DNA from: Streptococcus mitis SK564
GTDB lineage: Bacteria > Bacillota > Bacilli > Lactobacillales > Streptococcaceae
Direction of reading: 5' to 3'
Length of the DNA: 64,000 nucleotides
NCBI RefSeq assembly: GCF_000148525.1
Contig: NZ_AEDU01000022.1
Span: 62,001-126,000, forward strand
In this document: positions 1 through 7,143 of the stretch, one piece after another
How positions within the stretch are numbered: position 1 is the first letter of the stretch
How the letters are laid out: every line of letters begins with the position of its first letter
The notes under the pieces: generated by a model
What the model was told of the DNA's origin: nothing
The model's input: only the letters and a program-made list of their open reading frames with translations
The model's database searches: none
Translations under genes and position numbers: made by a program

Positions 1-197
1 AAAAGATGATTGAAGAAGATCGTGACTGTGCTGATATTGTTACGCAACTAACAGCCGTGAAATCTAGTGTAGAGCGCGTGATTGAGATGATAATTACCGA
101 AAACCTTACTGAATGCATCAACCAGCCGCTAGATGATCCTGAAGCTCAAAAGGAACGCCTAGAAAAGGCTATCCGATACTTGATTAAACGGAAATAA
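1..197 (+). CDS. cstR: CstR/CsoR-family repressor, 5' end outside window
   Basis: This is the C-terminal 65 or so residues of a small all-helical repressor of the CsoR/RcnR/CstR family. The reading frame is open to the window edge, so the ATG at 6 is probably internal (family length about 85-90 residues). Two cysteines are visible, in DRDCADI and NLTECI. The residue four before the second Cys is Asn where copper-sensing CsoR has the His ligand. That points to the persulfide-sensing CstR subtype. The neighbouring rhodanese / CoA-disulfide reductase genes and the CstR-like operator at 2831-2847 fit. The subtype is inferred; the family is clear. Confidence 0.85.
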   Translation, partial: KMIEEDRDCADIVTQLTAVKSSVERVIEMIITENLTECINQPLDDPEAQKERLEKAIRYLIKRK

Positions 198-278
198 AGA
201 GATGAGAGTTGCAAAGATCTCTGCTATTAGAATAGTTGAATGTGAATTAAGAGAGGCTGGAAAAAGTCTTTAAAATTA

Positions 279-337
279 AAAAAACGCATATTATTATCAG
301 GTGCAGTTCAAAAAAACCTTGATAATATGCGTTTTAT
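279..337. terminator. Bidirectional terminator hairpin
   Basis: Arms AAAACGCATATTAT and ATAATATGCGTTTT flank a loop, with A-rich and T-rich sides. It lies between the convergent cstR and rhodanese genes and can serve both strands. Confidence 0.75.
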
Positions 338-350
338 TGTGGGGAGATTT

Positions 351-502
351 ATACTCTTCGAAAATCTCTTCAAACCACGTCAGCTTCACCTTGCCGTAGA
401 AATATGTTCCTGACTTTGTCAGTCTTATCTACAACCTCAAAACAGTGTTTTGAGCAGTCTGCGACTAGCTTTCTAGTTTGCACTTTGATTTTCATTGAGT
501 AT
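351..502. repeat. RUP-like repeat, long copy (152 bp)
   Basis: It starts ATACTCTTCGAAAATC and ends GATTTTCATTGAGTAT, an imperfect terminal inverted repeat (13 of 16 positions pair). Two further copies are at 40335-40438 and 58619-58723. This copy has about 48 extra internal bases containing CTCAAAACAGTGTTTTGAG, a near-perfect palindrome. The sequence matches what I know as the pneumococcal RUP element, a non-autonomous repeat thought to be mobilised by an IS630-type transposase. The name is from memory; the repeat itself is seen directly. Confidence 0.75.
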
Positions 503-548
503 TACTTCACTTTTTCCTGAAATTGAGTTTTTGCCCAGCTCCTCTTGA

Positions 549-845
549 TTATTCTACTTGACCGGGCCAAGCATTCATACCACCTTCTACATTGATAACG
601 GTGAGGCCTTGGGCGCTGAGAAATTGGCAGGCAGAGGCAGAACGCACTCCACCTTGACAGATGACATGGTATTCATGGTCAGGTTTGAGTTCTTTGTATC
701 CTTGTTCCAAGGTACTTAATGGAAGATTTTTGGCACCTGGTGCATGTCCTGCTTGGAATTCATGTGCTTCACGGACATCGATAAGCTCTAAATTTTCATT
801 TTGATATTTTTCATAAAAGTCAGCCATACTGATACTAGTTTCCAT
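549..845 (-). CDS. Single-domain rhodanese (sulfurtransferase)
   Basis: A 98-residue rhodanese domain. The active-site loop ICQGGVRS has the catalytic Cys at about residue 63, and LIDVREAHEF is the usual N-terminal motif. The enzyme would carry persulfide sulfur from low-molecular-weight or protein donors. It is the last gene of a three-gene operon and its start overlaps the end of the CoA-disulfide reductase gene by 11 bp, so translational coupling is likely. The closely similar rhodanese at 2511-2816 is a paralog. Cytosolic; no signal peptide. Confidence 0.9.
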   Translation of the reverse strand: METSISMADFYEKYQNENLELIDVREAHEFQAGHAPGAKNLPLSTLEQGYKELKPDHEYHVICQGGVRSASACQFLSAQGLTVINVEGGMNAWPGQVE

Positions 846-2490
846 ATTCTACTCCCTCTGGCTTAGCCATTTTGTATAGTGAATAAGCGCCGTCAAGGTT
901 TTGGACGGTAAATCCTGCTTGCTTGAGGATACGCTCTGCGATATAGCTGCGCAAACCACTGTGGCAGCTAACGATATAGGCTTGGTTCTTGTCCAGTTCG
1001 TCCAAGCGTTCCCGTAGTTCGTTTAGGGGGATGTGGATGGTATCGACTTTGAGTCGACCACTTTGGAATTCGCCACTTGTCCGTACATCTAGGAATTTCT
1101 TTCCCTTAGCTAGTTCGTCTTCTAGCTGGTACCATTGAATATTGTCGCTGAGACCTTCGATAAGGTTCAAGGCTGCGTAGCCCAGCATATTGACGGGATC
1201 CTTGGTAGAGCCAAATGGTGGCGCATAGGTGAACTCCAATTCTGGCAAGTCAAAGATGGTGAGATTTCCCTTGATAGCAGTTGCTAGGATATCGATTCGA
1301 TTGTCAACACCTTTCTTCCCAACTCCTTGGGCACCATAGATTTTTCCAGTGGTCGGGTCAAAGAGGAGCTTCAAGGTCATATCAGTAGCGCCTGGATAAT
1401 AACTAGCGTGGTCTTTTCCACTGACATGAAGTGCCTTGTAAGGAAGTTGATTCATGCTAAGGATACGCTCGCTGAGACCAGTCGATGCAGCTGTCATATC
1501 AAAGGCACGAACGATAGCAGTGCCGATACTACCCTTGTTTGTACGCCCGAGTCCTGCGATGACGTCTGCCACTTGGCGTCCCTGACGATTGGCAGGAGAA
1601 GCGAGAGAGATGAGAGCATCTTGGCCTGTAATCTCTTGCTTGACGACGATGGCATCTCCAACTGCAAAGATATCTTTTTGACTGGTTTCGTAACGTTCAT
1701 CGACTAGGATTCCACCACGAAGTCCCAGTTCAATCCCTGCAACTTTGGCCAGTCCGTTTTCAGGTTCAACACCGACAGAAAGGATGGTGAGGTCAGAAGT
1801 GATCTTTTGACCGTTTTCGAGAACGATGACTTTTCCTTGCTCTTCAAATCGAGTTGCAGACTGAGAAGTGATGATGCGAACGTCATTTTTGACCAACTCT
1901 GCTTGGACAAAGGCTGCCATTTCCTGATCTAATAGCGGCAAGACATGGGGTGCTTTCTCAACGATAGTAACTTGCAATCCACGTTTTGCCAGGTTTTCAG
2001 CCATTTCAAGTCCGATAAAGCCTGCACCGATAACGACAGCTTCTTTTGGATGATTGTCCAAGGCTGCCATAATTTCATCGAGATCGGGAACATTGCGAAG
2101 CGTGTAGGTATTCTTAGTTTCTGCCAAACCCTCAATGGCAGGAACAAATGGTTTAGCTCCTGGGGAGAGAATCAACTTGTCGTAGCTTTCTGTAAAGTCT
2201 TGTCCATCGTGTCGCACCGTCACAGTGTGTTCTTCTGGCGAAATCTGGATGACCTCGTGAAATGGTCGCACATCTAGATTAAAGCGTGCCTTGAGACTTT
2301 CAGGAGTTTGGACCAATAAACTATCACGGTTTGCAATTTCTCCTGAAACATAGTAAGGAAGCCCGCAGTTTGCAAAGGAAACAAAGGGACCTTTCTCAAA
2401 AATAGTGATTTCAGCGTCTTCCATGAGACGTCTGAGACGGGTTGCTGCTGACATTCCGCCTGCAACTCCCCCGATAATGATAATTTTCAT
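835..2490 (-). CDS. CoA-disulfide reductase with C-terminal rhodanese domain (CoADR-Rhd)
   Basis: A 551-residue FAD-dependent pyridine nucleotide-disulfide oxidoreductase fused to a rhodanese domain. The FAD-binding GGVAGG motif is at residues 7-12, and SFANCGLPYY carries the redox Cys at 42, as in CoA-disulfide reductases and NADH oxidases. A second nucleotide-binding motif, VIGAGFIGLEMAE, lies near residue 150. The rhodanese domain fills residues ~455-551, with loop CHSGLRS and Cys near 509. The family reduces CoA disulfide, persulfide or polysulfide with NAD(P)H. A good ribosome site (GGAGG) precedes ATG 2490. It sits in a CstR-type sulfur stress operon. Confidence 0.92.
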   Translation of the reverse strand: MKIIIIGGVAGGMSAATRLRRLMEDAEITIFEKGPFVSFANCGLPYYVSGEIANRDSLLVQTPESLKARFNLDVRPFHEVIQISPEEHTVTVRHDGQDFTESYDKLILSPGAKPFVPAIEGLAETKNTYTLRNVPDLDEIMAALDNHPKEAVVIGAGFIGLEMAENLAKRGLQVTIVEKAPHVLPLLDQEMAAFVQAELVKNDVRIITSQSATRFEEQGKVIVLENGQKITSDLTILSVGVEPENGLAKVAGIELGLRGGILVDERYETSQKDIFAVGDAIVVKQEITGQDALISLASPANRQGRQVADVIAGLGRTNKGSIGTAIVRAFDMTAASTGLSERILSMNQLPYKALHVSGKDHASYYPGATDMTLKLLFDPTTGKIYGAQGVGKKGVDNRIDILATAIKGNLTIFDLPELEFTYAPPFGSTKDPVNMLGYAALNLIEGLSDNIQWYQLEDELAKGKKFLDVRTSGEFQSGRLKVDTIHIPLNELRERLDELDKNQAYIVSCHSGLRSYIAERILKQAGFTVQNLDGAYSLYKMAKPEGVEYGN

Positions 2491-2510
2491 TGACTTCCTC
2501 CTTTATGCTT

Positions 2511-2816
2511 CTAGATGACTTTTCCTGTCCAAGCACTCATACCGCCTCGGACATTGATGACATCATAGCCTTTTTTCTTAAGCTTTTTCGCAGCTAGTTT
2601 GCTTCGCACACCAGAATGACAAATGACATAGAGTGTTTCTTTTGTTGTTGGTGTGTAGGAACCAATTTCGGTCAGAGGAACATTCTTGGCATTTTTGATA
2701 TGACCTCTACGAAATTCCATCGGCGTCCGAACATCCAGTAGCTGAATTGGTTCCTTGAGTTTAGCTTCTAACTCGCTGGTAGAAATACTGTCAATTTTTG
2801 TAAATAAGTGAAACAT
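2511..2816 (-). CDS. Single-domain rhodanese, first gene of sulfur operon
   Basis: A 101-residue rhodanese domain with LLDVRTPMEF and active-site loop ICHSGVRS (Cys near 66). I chose ATG 2816 (MFHLFTK) because GGAGGT lies 5-6 bases upstream; a TTG at 2828 is in frame but inside that ribosome site. It is the promoter-proximal gene of the operon with the CoA-disulfide reductase and second rhodanese, and the CstR-like operator lies 15 bp upstream of the start. It is probably induced by persulfide or polysulfide stress. Confidence 0.9.
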   Translation of the reverse strand: MFHLFTKIDSISTSELEAKLKEPIQLLDVRTPMEFRRGHIKNAKNVPLTEIGSYTPTTKETLYVICHSGVRSKLAAKKLKKKGYDVINVRGGMSAWTGKVI

Positions 2817-2830
2817 AGGCACCTCCAAAT

Positions 2831-2847
2831 ATACCCTTATGGGGTAT
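2831..2847 (-). promoter_or_regulatory. CstR/CsoR-type operator
   Basis: ATACCCTTATGGGGTAT is an inverted repeat with arms ATACCC and GGGTAT, the form expected for CsoR/CstR repressors (G/C tract flanked by AT). It lies immediately before the rhodanese operon, and a matching repressor gene starts the window. Confidence 0.8.
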
Positions 2848-2948
2848 ATTAAACCATGAAGTCAAGCTTTTGTCAAGCAAGTTGTTTTGACTTGGTGGAG
2901 ATTGGTTGCGATTGTATTGTTTTTTTCCTCGGTTCCTCAGCTTCCTCC

Positions 2949-2976
2949 TTGACATTCGGTCCGCTTTTGATACAAT
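2949..2976 (+). promoter_or_regulatory. Promoter of the nucleoside phosphorylase gene
   Basis: TTGACA (2949-2954), a 16-bp spacer and TACAAT (2971-2976), preceded by TG of an extended -10. Confidence 0.75.
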
Positions 2977-3001
2977 AGTACAAAATTAGAGGAGGTGGGT
3001 T

Positions 3002-3766
3002 ATGATTCAGAAACATGCGATTCCCATTTTAGAGTTTGATGACAATCCTCAGGCGGTCATCATGCCTGATCACGAGGGGCTGGACTTGCACTTGCCCAAG
3101 AAGTGTGTCTATGCATTTTTAGGTGAGGAGATTGACCGCTATGCGAGGGAAGTAGGGGCGGATTGTGTCGGCGAATTCGTTTCTGCCACTAAGACCTATC
3201 CAGTCTATGTCGTGAACTACAAAGGCGAGGAAATTTGTCTGGCTCAGGCTCCTGTCGGTTCAGCTCCAGCAGCTCAGTTTATGGATTGGTTGATTGGATA
3301 TGGTGTGGAGCAGATTATCTCTACTGGTACCTGTGGTGTGCTGGCTGATATAGAAGAAAATGCCTTTCTAGTCCCTGTTCGCGCTATGCGAGATGAAGGA
3401 GCCAGTTACCACTATGTGGCACCTTCTCGTTATATGGAAATGCAGCCAGAGGCTATTACTGCGATTGAGCAAGTTTTGGAAGCCAGAGGGATTCCTTATG
3501 AAGAAGTCATGACCTGGACGACAGACGGTTTTTACCGAGAAACGGCTGAAAAGGTGGCCTATCGTAAGGAAGAAGGCTGTGCTGTTGTAGAGATGGAGTG
3601 TTCTGCGCTTGCGGCAGTAGCCCAACTGCGTGGGGTTCTCTGGGGAGAGTTGCTGTTCACAGCTGATTCCTTAGCGGACTTGGACCAGTACGACAGTCGT
3701 GACTGGGGTTCAGAAGCTTTCGAGAAGGCCTTGGAACTCTGCCTTGAGATAGCCTCTAAGTTCTAG
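3002..3766 (+). CDS. Nucleoside phosphorylase family protein
   Basis: A 254-residue protein of the PNP/UDP phosphorylase superfamily. Seen motifs are GSAPAAQFMDWLIGYG, the glycine-rich STGTCGVL, and AVVEMECSALAAVA. The last is the Glu-Met-Glu ribose-binding signature of uridine phosphorylase and hexameric PNPs. The usual Ser-Asp pair near the end appears as TADSL. The family cleaves nucleosides with phosphate to a free base and ribose-1-phosphate. Substrate cannot be set from sequence; uridine or purine nucleosides are the likely ones. GGAGGTGGGTT precedes the ATG, and it is probably monocistronic. Confidence 0.85.
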   Translation: MIQKHAIPILEFDDNPQAVIMPDHEGLDLHLPKKCVYAFLGEEIDRYAREVGADCVGEFVSATKTYPVYVVNYKGEEICLAQAPVGSAPAAQFMDWLIGYGVEQIISTGTCGVLADIEENAFLVPVRAMRDEGASYHYVAPSRYMEMQPEAITAIEQVLEARGIPYEEVMTWTTDGFYRETAEKVAYRKEEGCAVVEMECSALAAVAQLRGVLWGELLFTADSLADLDQYDSRDWGSEAFEKALELCLEIASKF

Positions 3767-3799
3767 CTACTCTTCTTCTTTTTATGGTACAATGGATGT

Positions 3800-5179
3800 A
3801 TGTTATTCAAATTATTTGTGAAAAAACTTGAAAGAGTCTTTGGTGGACTTTCGCCAGCACGTCGGATTTTTTTAAGTTTCGCTGGAGTTATTTTTATAGG
3901 CTCTCTCCTTTTGAGTTTGCCTTTTGTTCAGGCGAGCGGTTCGCAGGCCACTTATTTTGACCATCTTTTTACGACGGTGTCTATGGTCTGTGTAACCGGC
4001 CTTTCTACGCAACCGGTGGCTACTACCTATAATGTCTGGGGGCAGTTGATTTGTATGCTCTTGATACAGATTGGTGGCTTAGGTCTCATGACTTTTATCG
4101 GGGTCTTTTATATTCAGGGGAAGCAAAAGCTTAGTCTTCGCAGTCGTGAAACCATTCAGGAGAGCTTCAGTTACGGGGAGACTCGGTCGCTGAAGGCTTT
4201 TATGCGGTCCATCTTTTTGACGACTTTTCTGGTGGAGGGCTTGGGTGCCTTCCTACTAAGTTTTCGTTTTATTCCTGAGTTTGGTTGGGGACGGGGTATT
4301 TTTACCTCTATCTTCTTAGCTATTTCAGCCTTTTGTAATGCTGGTTTTGATAATTTCGGCAGTAGCAGTTTAGTGGCTTTTCAGACGGATCCCTTGATTA
4401 ATCTGGTTATTGCTGGCTTGATTATCACAGGTGGTCTTGGCTTTATGGTTTGGTTTGACTTGGCAACCCAGTTTGACAAGAAGAAAAAACGCCGTCTGCG
4501 TTTCCACACCAAGCTGGTTCTCTTCTTGACTGCAGGGATTTTGCTGTTTGGGACAGTATCTACTCTCTTTACGGAGTGGCACAATCCAGGAACCATTGGC
4601 AATCTCGGTGTTCCAGAGAAAGTGCTGGTTAGCTTTTTCCAAACCGTCAGCATGAGAACGGCTGGTTTTGCCTCTATTGATTACACCCAAGCTCGGCCTG
4701 TGACCCTGTTTATCTATATCCTACAGATGTTTCTGGGTGGGGCGCCTGGAGGGACGGCTGGGGGTCTCAAGATTACGACTTTCTTTGTCTTATTGGTCTT
4801 TGCGCGTAGTGAATTGTTGGGCTTACCTCATGCTAATGTTGCGCAGAGAACCATTGAGGCTCGAACAGTCCAAAAATCCTTTAGTGTCTTCATTATCTTT
4901 TTGATGACCTTCTTGTTGGGCTTGATGTTGTTGGGAATTACAGCAGAAGGAACACCGCGCTTTATCTATCTTATGTTTGAGACCATTTCAGCCCTTGCGA
5001 CAGTTGGGGTAACGGCAAATCTGACGCCAGAACTGGGTAAGCTAGCTCTCAGCATTGTCATGGTGCTCATGTTTATCGGCCGTATCGGTCCCTTAACCTT
5101 GCTGGTTAGTCTAGCGGATTACCAGCCTGATAAGAAAGATTTGATTCAGTATATGAAAGCAGATATTAGTATTGGATAA
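3800..5179 (+). CDS. trkH: Trk/Ktr K+ uptake channel subunit TrkH
   Basis: A 459-residue membrane protein with the four repeated P-loops of the TrkH/KtrB/HKT superfamily. Their selectivity-filter glycines are in SMVCVTGLST, AFCNAGFDNF, SMRTAGFASI and ALATVGVTAN. It conducts K+ into the cell and works with the cytosolic RCK subunit encoded next. The genes are separated by 13 bp (stop 5179, next ATG 5193). In pneumococcus the pair at this locus (SPD_0076/0077) is controlled by cyclic di-AMP through its partner CabP; I infer the same here from gene order. Confidence 0.92.
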   Translation: MLFKLFVKKLERVFGGLSPARRIFLSFAGVIFIGSLLLSLPFVQASGSQATYFDHLFTTVSMVCVTGLSTQPVATTYNVWGQLICMLLIQIGGLGLMTFIGVFYIQGKQKLSLRSRETIQESFSYGETRSLKAFMRSIFLTTFLVEGLGAFLLSFRFIPEFGWGRGIFTSIFLAISAFCNAGFDNFGSSSLVAFQTDPLINLVIAGLIITGGLGFMVWFDLATQFDKKKKRRLRFHTKLVLFLTAGILLFGTVSTLFTEWHNPGTIGNLGVPEKVLVSFFQTVSMRTAGFASIDYTQARPVTLFIYILQMFLGGAPGGTAGGLKITTFFVLLVFARSELLGLPHANVAQRTIEARTVQKSFSVFIIFLMTFLLGLMLLGITAEGTPRFIYLMFETISALATVGVTANLTPELGKLALSIVMVLMFIGRIGPLTLLVSLADYQPDKKDLIQYMKADISIG

Positions 5180-5192
5180 GAAAGGAAGAACT

Positions 5193-5858
5193 ATGTCAGA
5201 TCGTACGATTGGAATTTTAGGTTTGGGGATTTTCGGGAGTAGTGTCCTGACGGCCCTCGCCAAGCAAGATATGAATATCATTGCCATTGACGACCACGCC
5301 GAGCACATCAATCAATTTGAACCAGTTTTGGCGCGTGGAGTAGTTGGTGATATCACAGATGAGGAACTCCTCAGAACCGCAGGGATTGATACCTGTGACA
5401 CGGTTGTAGTCGCAACAGGGGAAAATCTAGAGTCGAGTGTGCTTGCAGTTATGCATTGTAAGAGTCTAGGGGTACCAAGGGTTATTGCCAAGGTCAAAAG
5501 CCAGACAGCTAAGAAGGTACTGGAAAAAATCGGTGCTGACTCGGTGATTTCACCTGAGTATGAAATGGGGCAGTCTCTAGCGCAGACCATTCTCTTTCAT
5601 AACAATGTTGATGTCTTTCAGCTGGATAAAAATGTGTCTATCGTGGAGATGAAAATTCCGAGTGTTTGGGCAGGTCAAAGCCTGAGCCAGCTGGATCTAC
5701 GTGGCAAATATAACCTCAATGTCCTAGGATTTCGTGAACAAGAAAATTCACCGCTGGATGTCCAATTTGGCCCTAATGACCTCTTGAAGGCGGATGCCTA
5801 TATCTTGGCGGTCATTAACAACCAGTATCTAGATGACTTGGCAGAATTAAATTCGTAA
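5193..5858 (+). CDS. cabP: TrkA/KtrA-type RCK subunit, CabP-like
   Basis: A 221-residue cytosolic regulator of the neighbouring K+ channel. The N-terminal RCK_N (Rossmann) domain has GILGLGIFGSSVL and IAIDDHAE (NAD(H)/ATP site). The RCK_C domain covers residues ~140-221; in CabP this half binds cyclic di-AMP. ATG 5193 is preceded by AAAGGAAG; an in-frame TTG at 5172 overlaps trkH and lacks a ribosome site. The symbol rests on the neighbourhood (TrkH, glycosyltransferase, PavB, TCS08, rpsD), which matches my recollection of the pneumococcal cabP locus. Confidence 0.85.
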   Translation: MSDRTIGILGLGIFGSSVLTALAKQDMNIIAIDDHAEHINQFEPVLARGVVGDITDEELLRTAGIDTCDTVVVATGENLESSVLAVMHCKSLGVPRVIAKVKSQTAKKVLEKIGADSVISPEYEMGQSLAQTILFHNNVDVFQLDKNVSIVEMKIPSVWAGQSLSQLDLRGKYNLNVLGFREQENSPLDVQFGPNDLLKADAYILAVINNQYLDDLAELNS

Positions 5859-5880
5859 GGAGGGAATTTCCCTCTTTTTT
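5857..5880 (+). terminator. Terminator after trkA/cabP
   Basis: GAGGGAATTTCCCTC hairpin followed by TTTTTT, directly behind the stop codon. Confidence 0.8.
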
Positions 5881-6011
5881 AATGTTCAAGATAGGAAATT
5901 GGGAGAACACCTTGTATTCCAGTAAAAGTCCTTCAAAAACTGGACTTTATGGTAGAATAGAAAGAAGTGACAAGAGAGAAAGAAAAAATCAGTCCCCTAA
6001 AGGAGTAGATT

Positions 6012-7028
6012 ATGAAGTTATTGTCTATCGCCATCCCCAGCTATAATGCCGCTGCCTATCTTCATTACTGTGTGGAGTCGCTAGTGATTGGTGGTGAGCA
6101 AGTTGAGATTTTGATTATCAATGACGGATCTCAGGACCAGACTCAGGAAATCGCTGAGCGTTTAGCCAGCAAGTATCCTAACATCGTTAGAGCTATCTAT
6201 CAGGAAAATAAGGGCCATGGCGGTGCGGTCAATCGTGGCTTGGCGGAGGCTTCTGGGCGCTATTTTAAAGTAGTGGATAGTGATGACTGGGTGGATCCTC
6301 GTGCTTACCTAAAGATTCTTGAAACCTTGCAGGAACTAGAGGGTGATGGTCAAGAGGTTGACGCCTTTGTGACTAATTTTGTCTATGAAAAGGAAGGTCA
6401 GTCTCGTAAGAAGAGTATGAGTTATGAGTCAGTCTTGCCTGTCCAACAGATTTTTGGCTGGGATCAGGTCGGAAATTTCTCAAAAGGCCAGTATATCATG
6501 ATGCACTCGCTGATTTACCGGACAGATTTATTGCGTGCTAGCCAGTTCCAATTGCCTGAGCATACCTTTTATGTCGATAATCTTTTTGTCTTTACCCCCC
6601 TTCAGCAAGTCAAGACCATGTACTATCTTCCTGTCGATTTCTATCGTTATTTGATTGGGCGTGAGGACCAGTCTGTCAATGAGCAAGTGATGATTAAGCG
6701 CATTGACCAGCAACTCAAGGTCAATCGACTCTTGGTAGACCAGCTTGATTTATCTAGAGTAAGCCACCCAAAAATGAGAGAATATCTACTGAATCATATT
6801 GAAATCACGACGGTTATTTCCAGTGCCCTGCTCAACCGAGCTGGAACAGCAGAGCATCTTGCAAAAAAACGTGAGCTGTGGACCTATATTCAGCAGAAAA
6901 ATCCAGAGGTCTTTCAGGCTATCCGTAAGACCATGCTCAGCCGTTTGACCAAACATTCAGTCTTGCCAGCTCGCAAACTTTCTAATGTTGTCTATCAAAT
7001 TACCAAGTCTGTTTATGGATTTAATTAA
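6012..7028 (+). CDS. Family 2 glycosyltransferase
   Basis: A 338-residue GT-A fold glycosyltransferase. It opens with SIAIPSYNAAAYL, then IINDGSQDQT (nucleotide-sugar contact), GHGGAVNRGL, and the metal-binding VDSDDWVD. The C-terminal half is helical with no clear membrane segment. It would transfer a sugar from a nucleotide-sugar donor to an unknown acceptor, perhaps a surface polymer, since the next gene encodes a wall-anchored adhesin. AAAGGAG lies before the ATG, and a -10-like TAGAAT is at 5953-5958. Confidence 0.88.
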   Translation: MKLLSIAIPSYNAAAYLHYCVESLVIGGEQVEILIINDGSQDQTQEIAERLASKYPNIVRAIYQENKGHGGAVNRGLAEASGRYFKVVDSDDWVDPRAYLKILETLQELEGDGQEVDAFVTNFVYEKEGQSRKKSMSYESVLPVQQIFGWDQVGNFSKGQYIMMHSLIYRTDLLRASQFQLPEHTFYVDNLFVFTPLQQVKTMYYLPVDFYRYLIGREDQSVNEQVMIKRIDQQLKVNRLLVDQLDLSRVSHPKMREYLLNHIEITTVISSALLNRAGTAEHLAKKRELWTYIQQKNPEVFQAIRKTMLSRLTKHSVLPARKLSNVVYQITKSVYGFN

Positions 7029-7051
7029 TATAAGTATTTTATAAGAGGGAT

Positions 7052-7078
7052 TTAAGAAAAATTTTAACTTTTTCTTAA
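7052..7078. promoter_or_regulatory. Inverted repeat between glycosyltransferase gene and pavB
   Basis: Perfect 10-bp arms TTAAGAAAAA and TTTTTCTTAA around a 7-base loop. It lies about 20 bp upstream of the pavB -10 (TATACT, 7100-7105). It could be a terminator for the upstream gene or an operator for the neighbouring response regulator. Confidence 0.5.
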
Positions 7079-7143
7079 TCCTGTTTAATTTTAGGAGATT
7101 ATACTAGAGTCATCAAATAAAGAAAAACTCTAAGGAGAATCCT

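Noticed and set aside
202..273. 23-codon frame with a weak ribosome site behind cstR
   Set aside because: Too short and without any recognisable feature; kept as non-coding.
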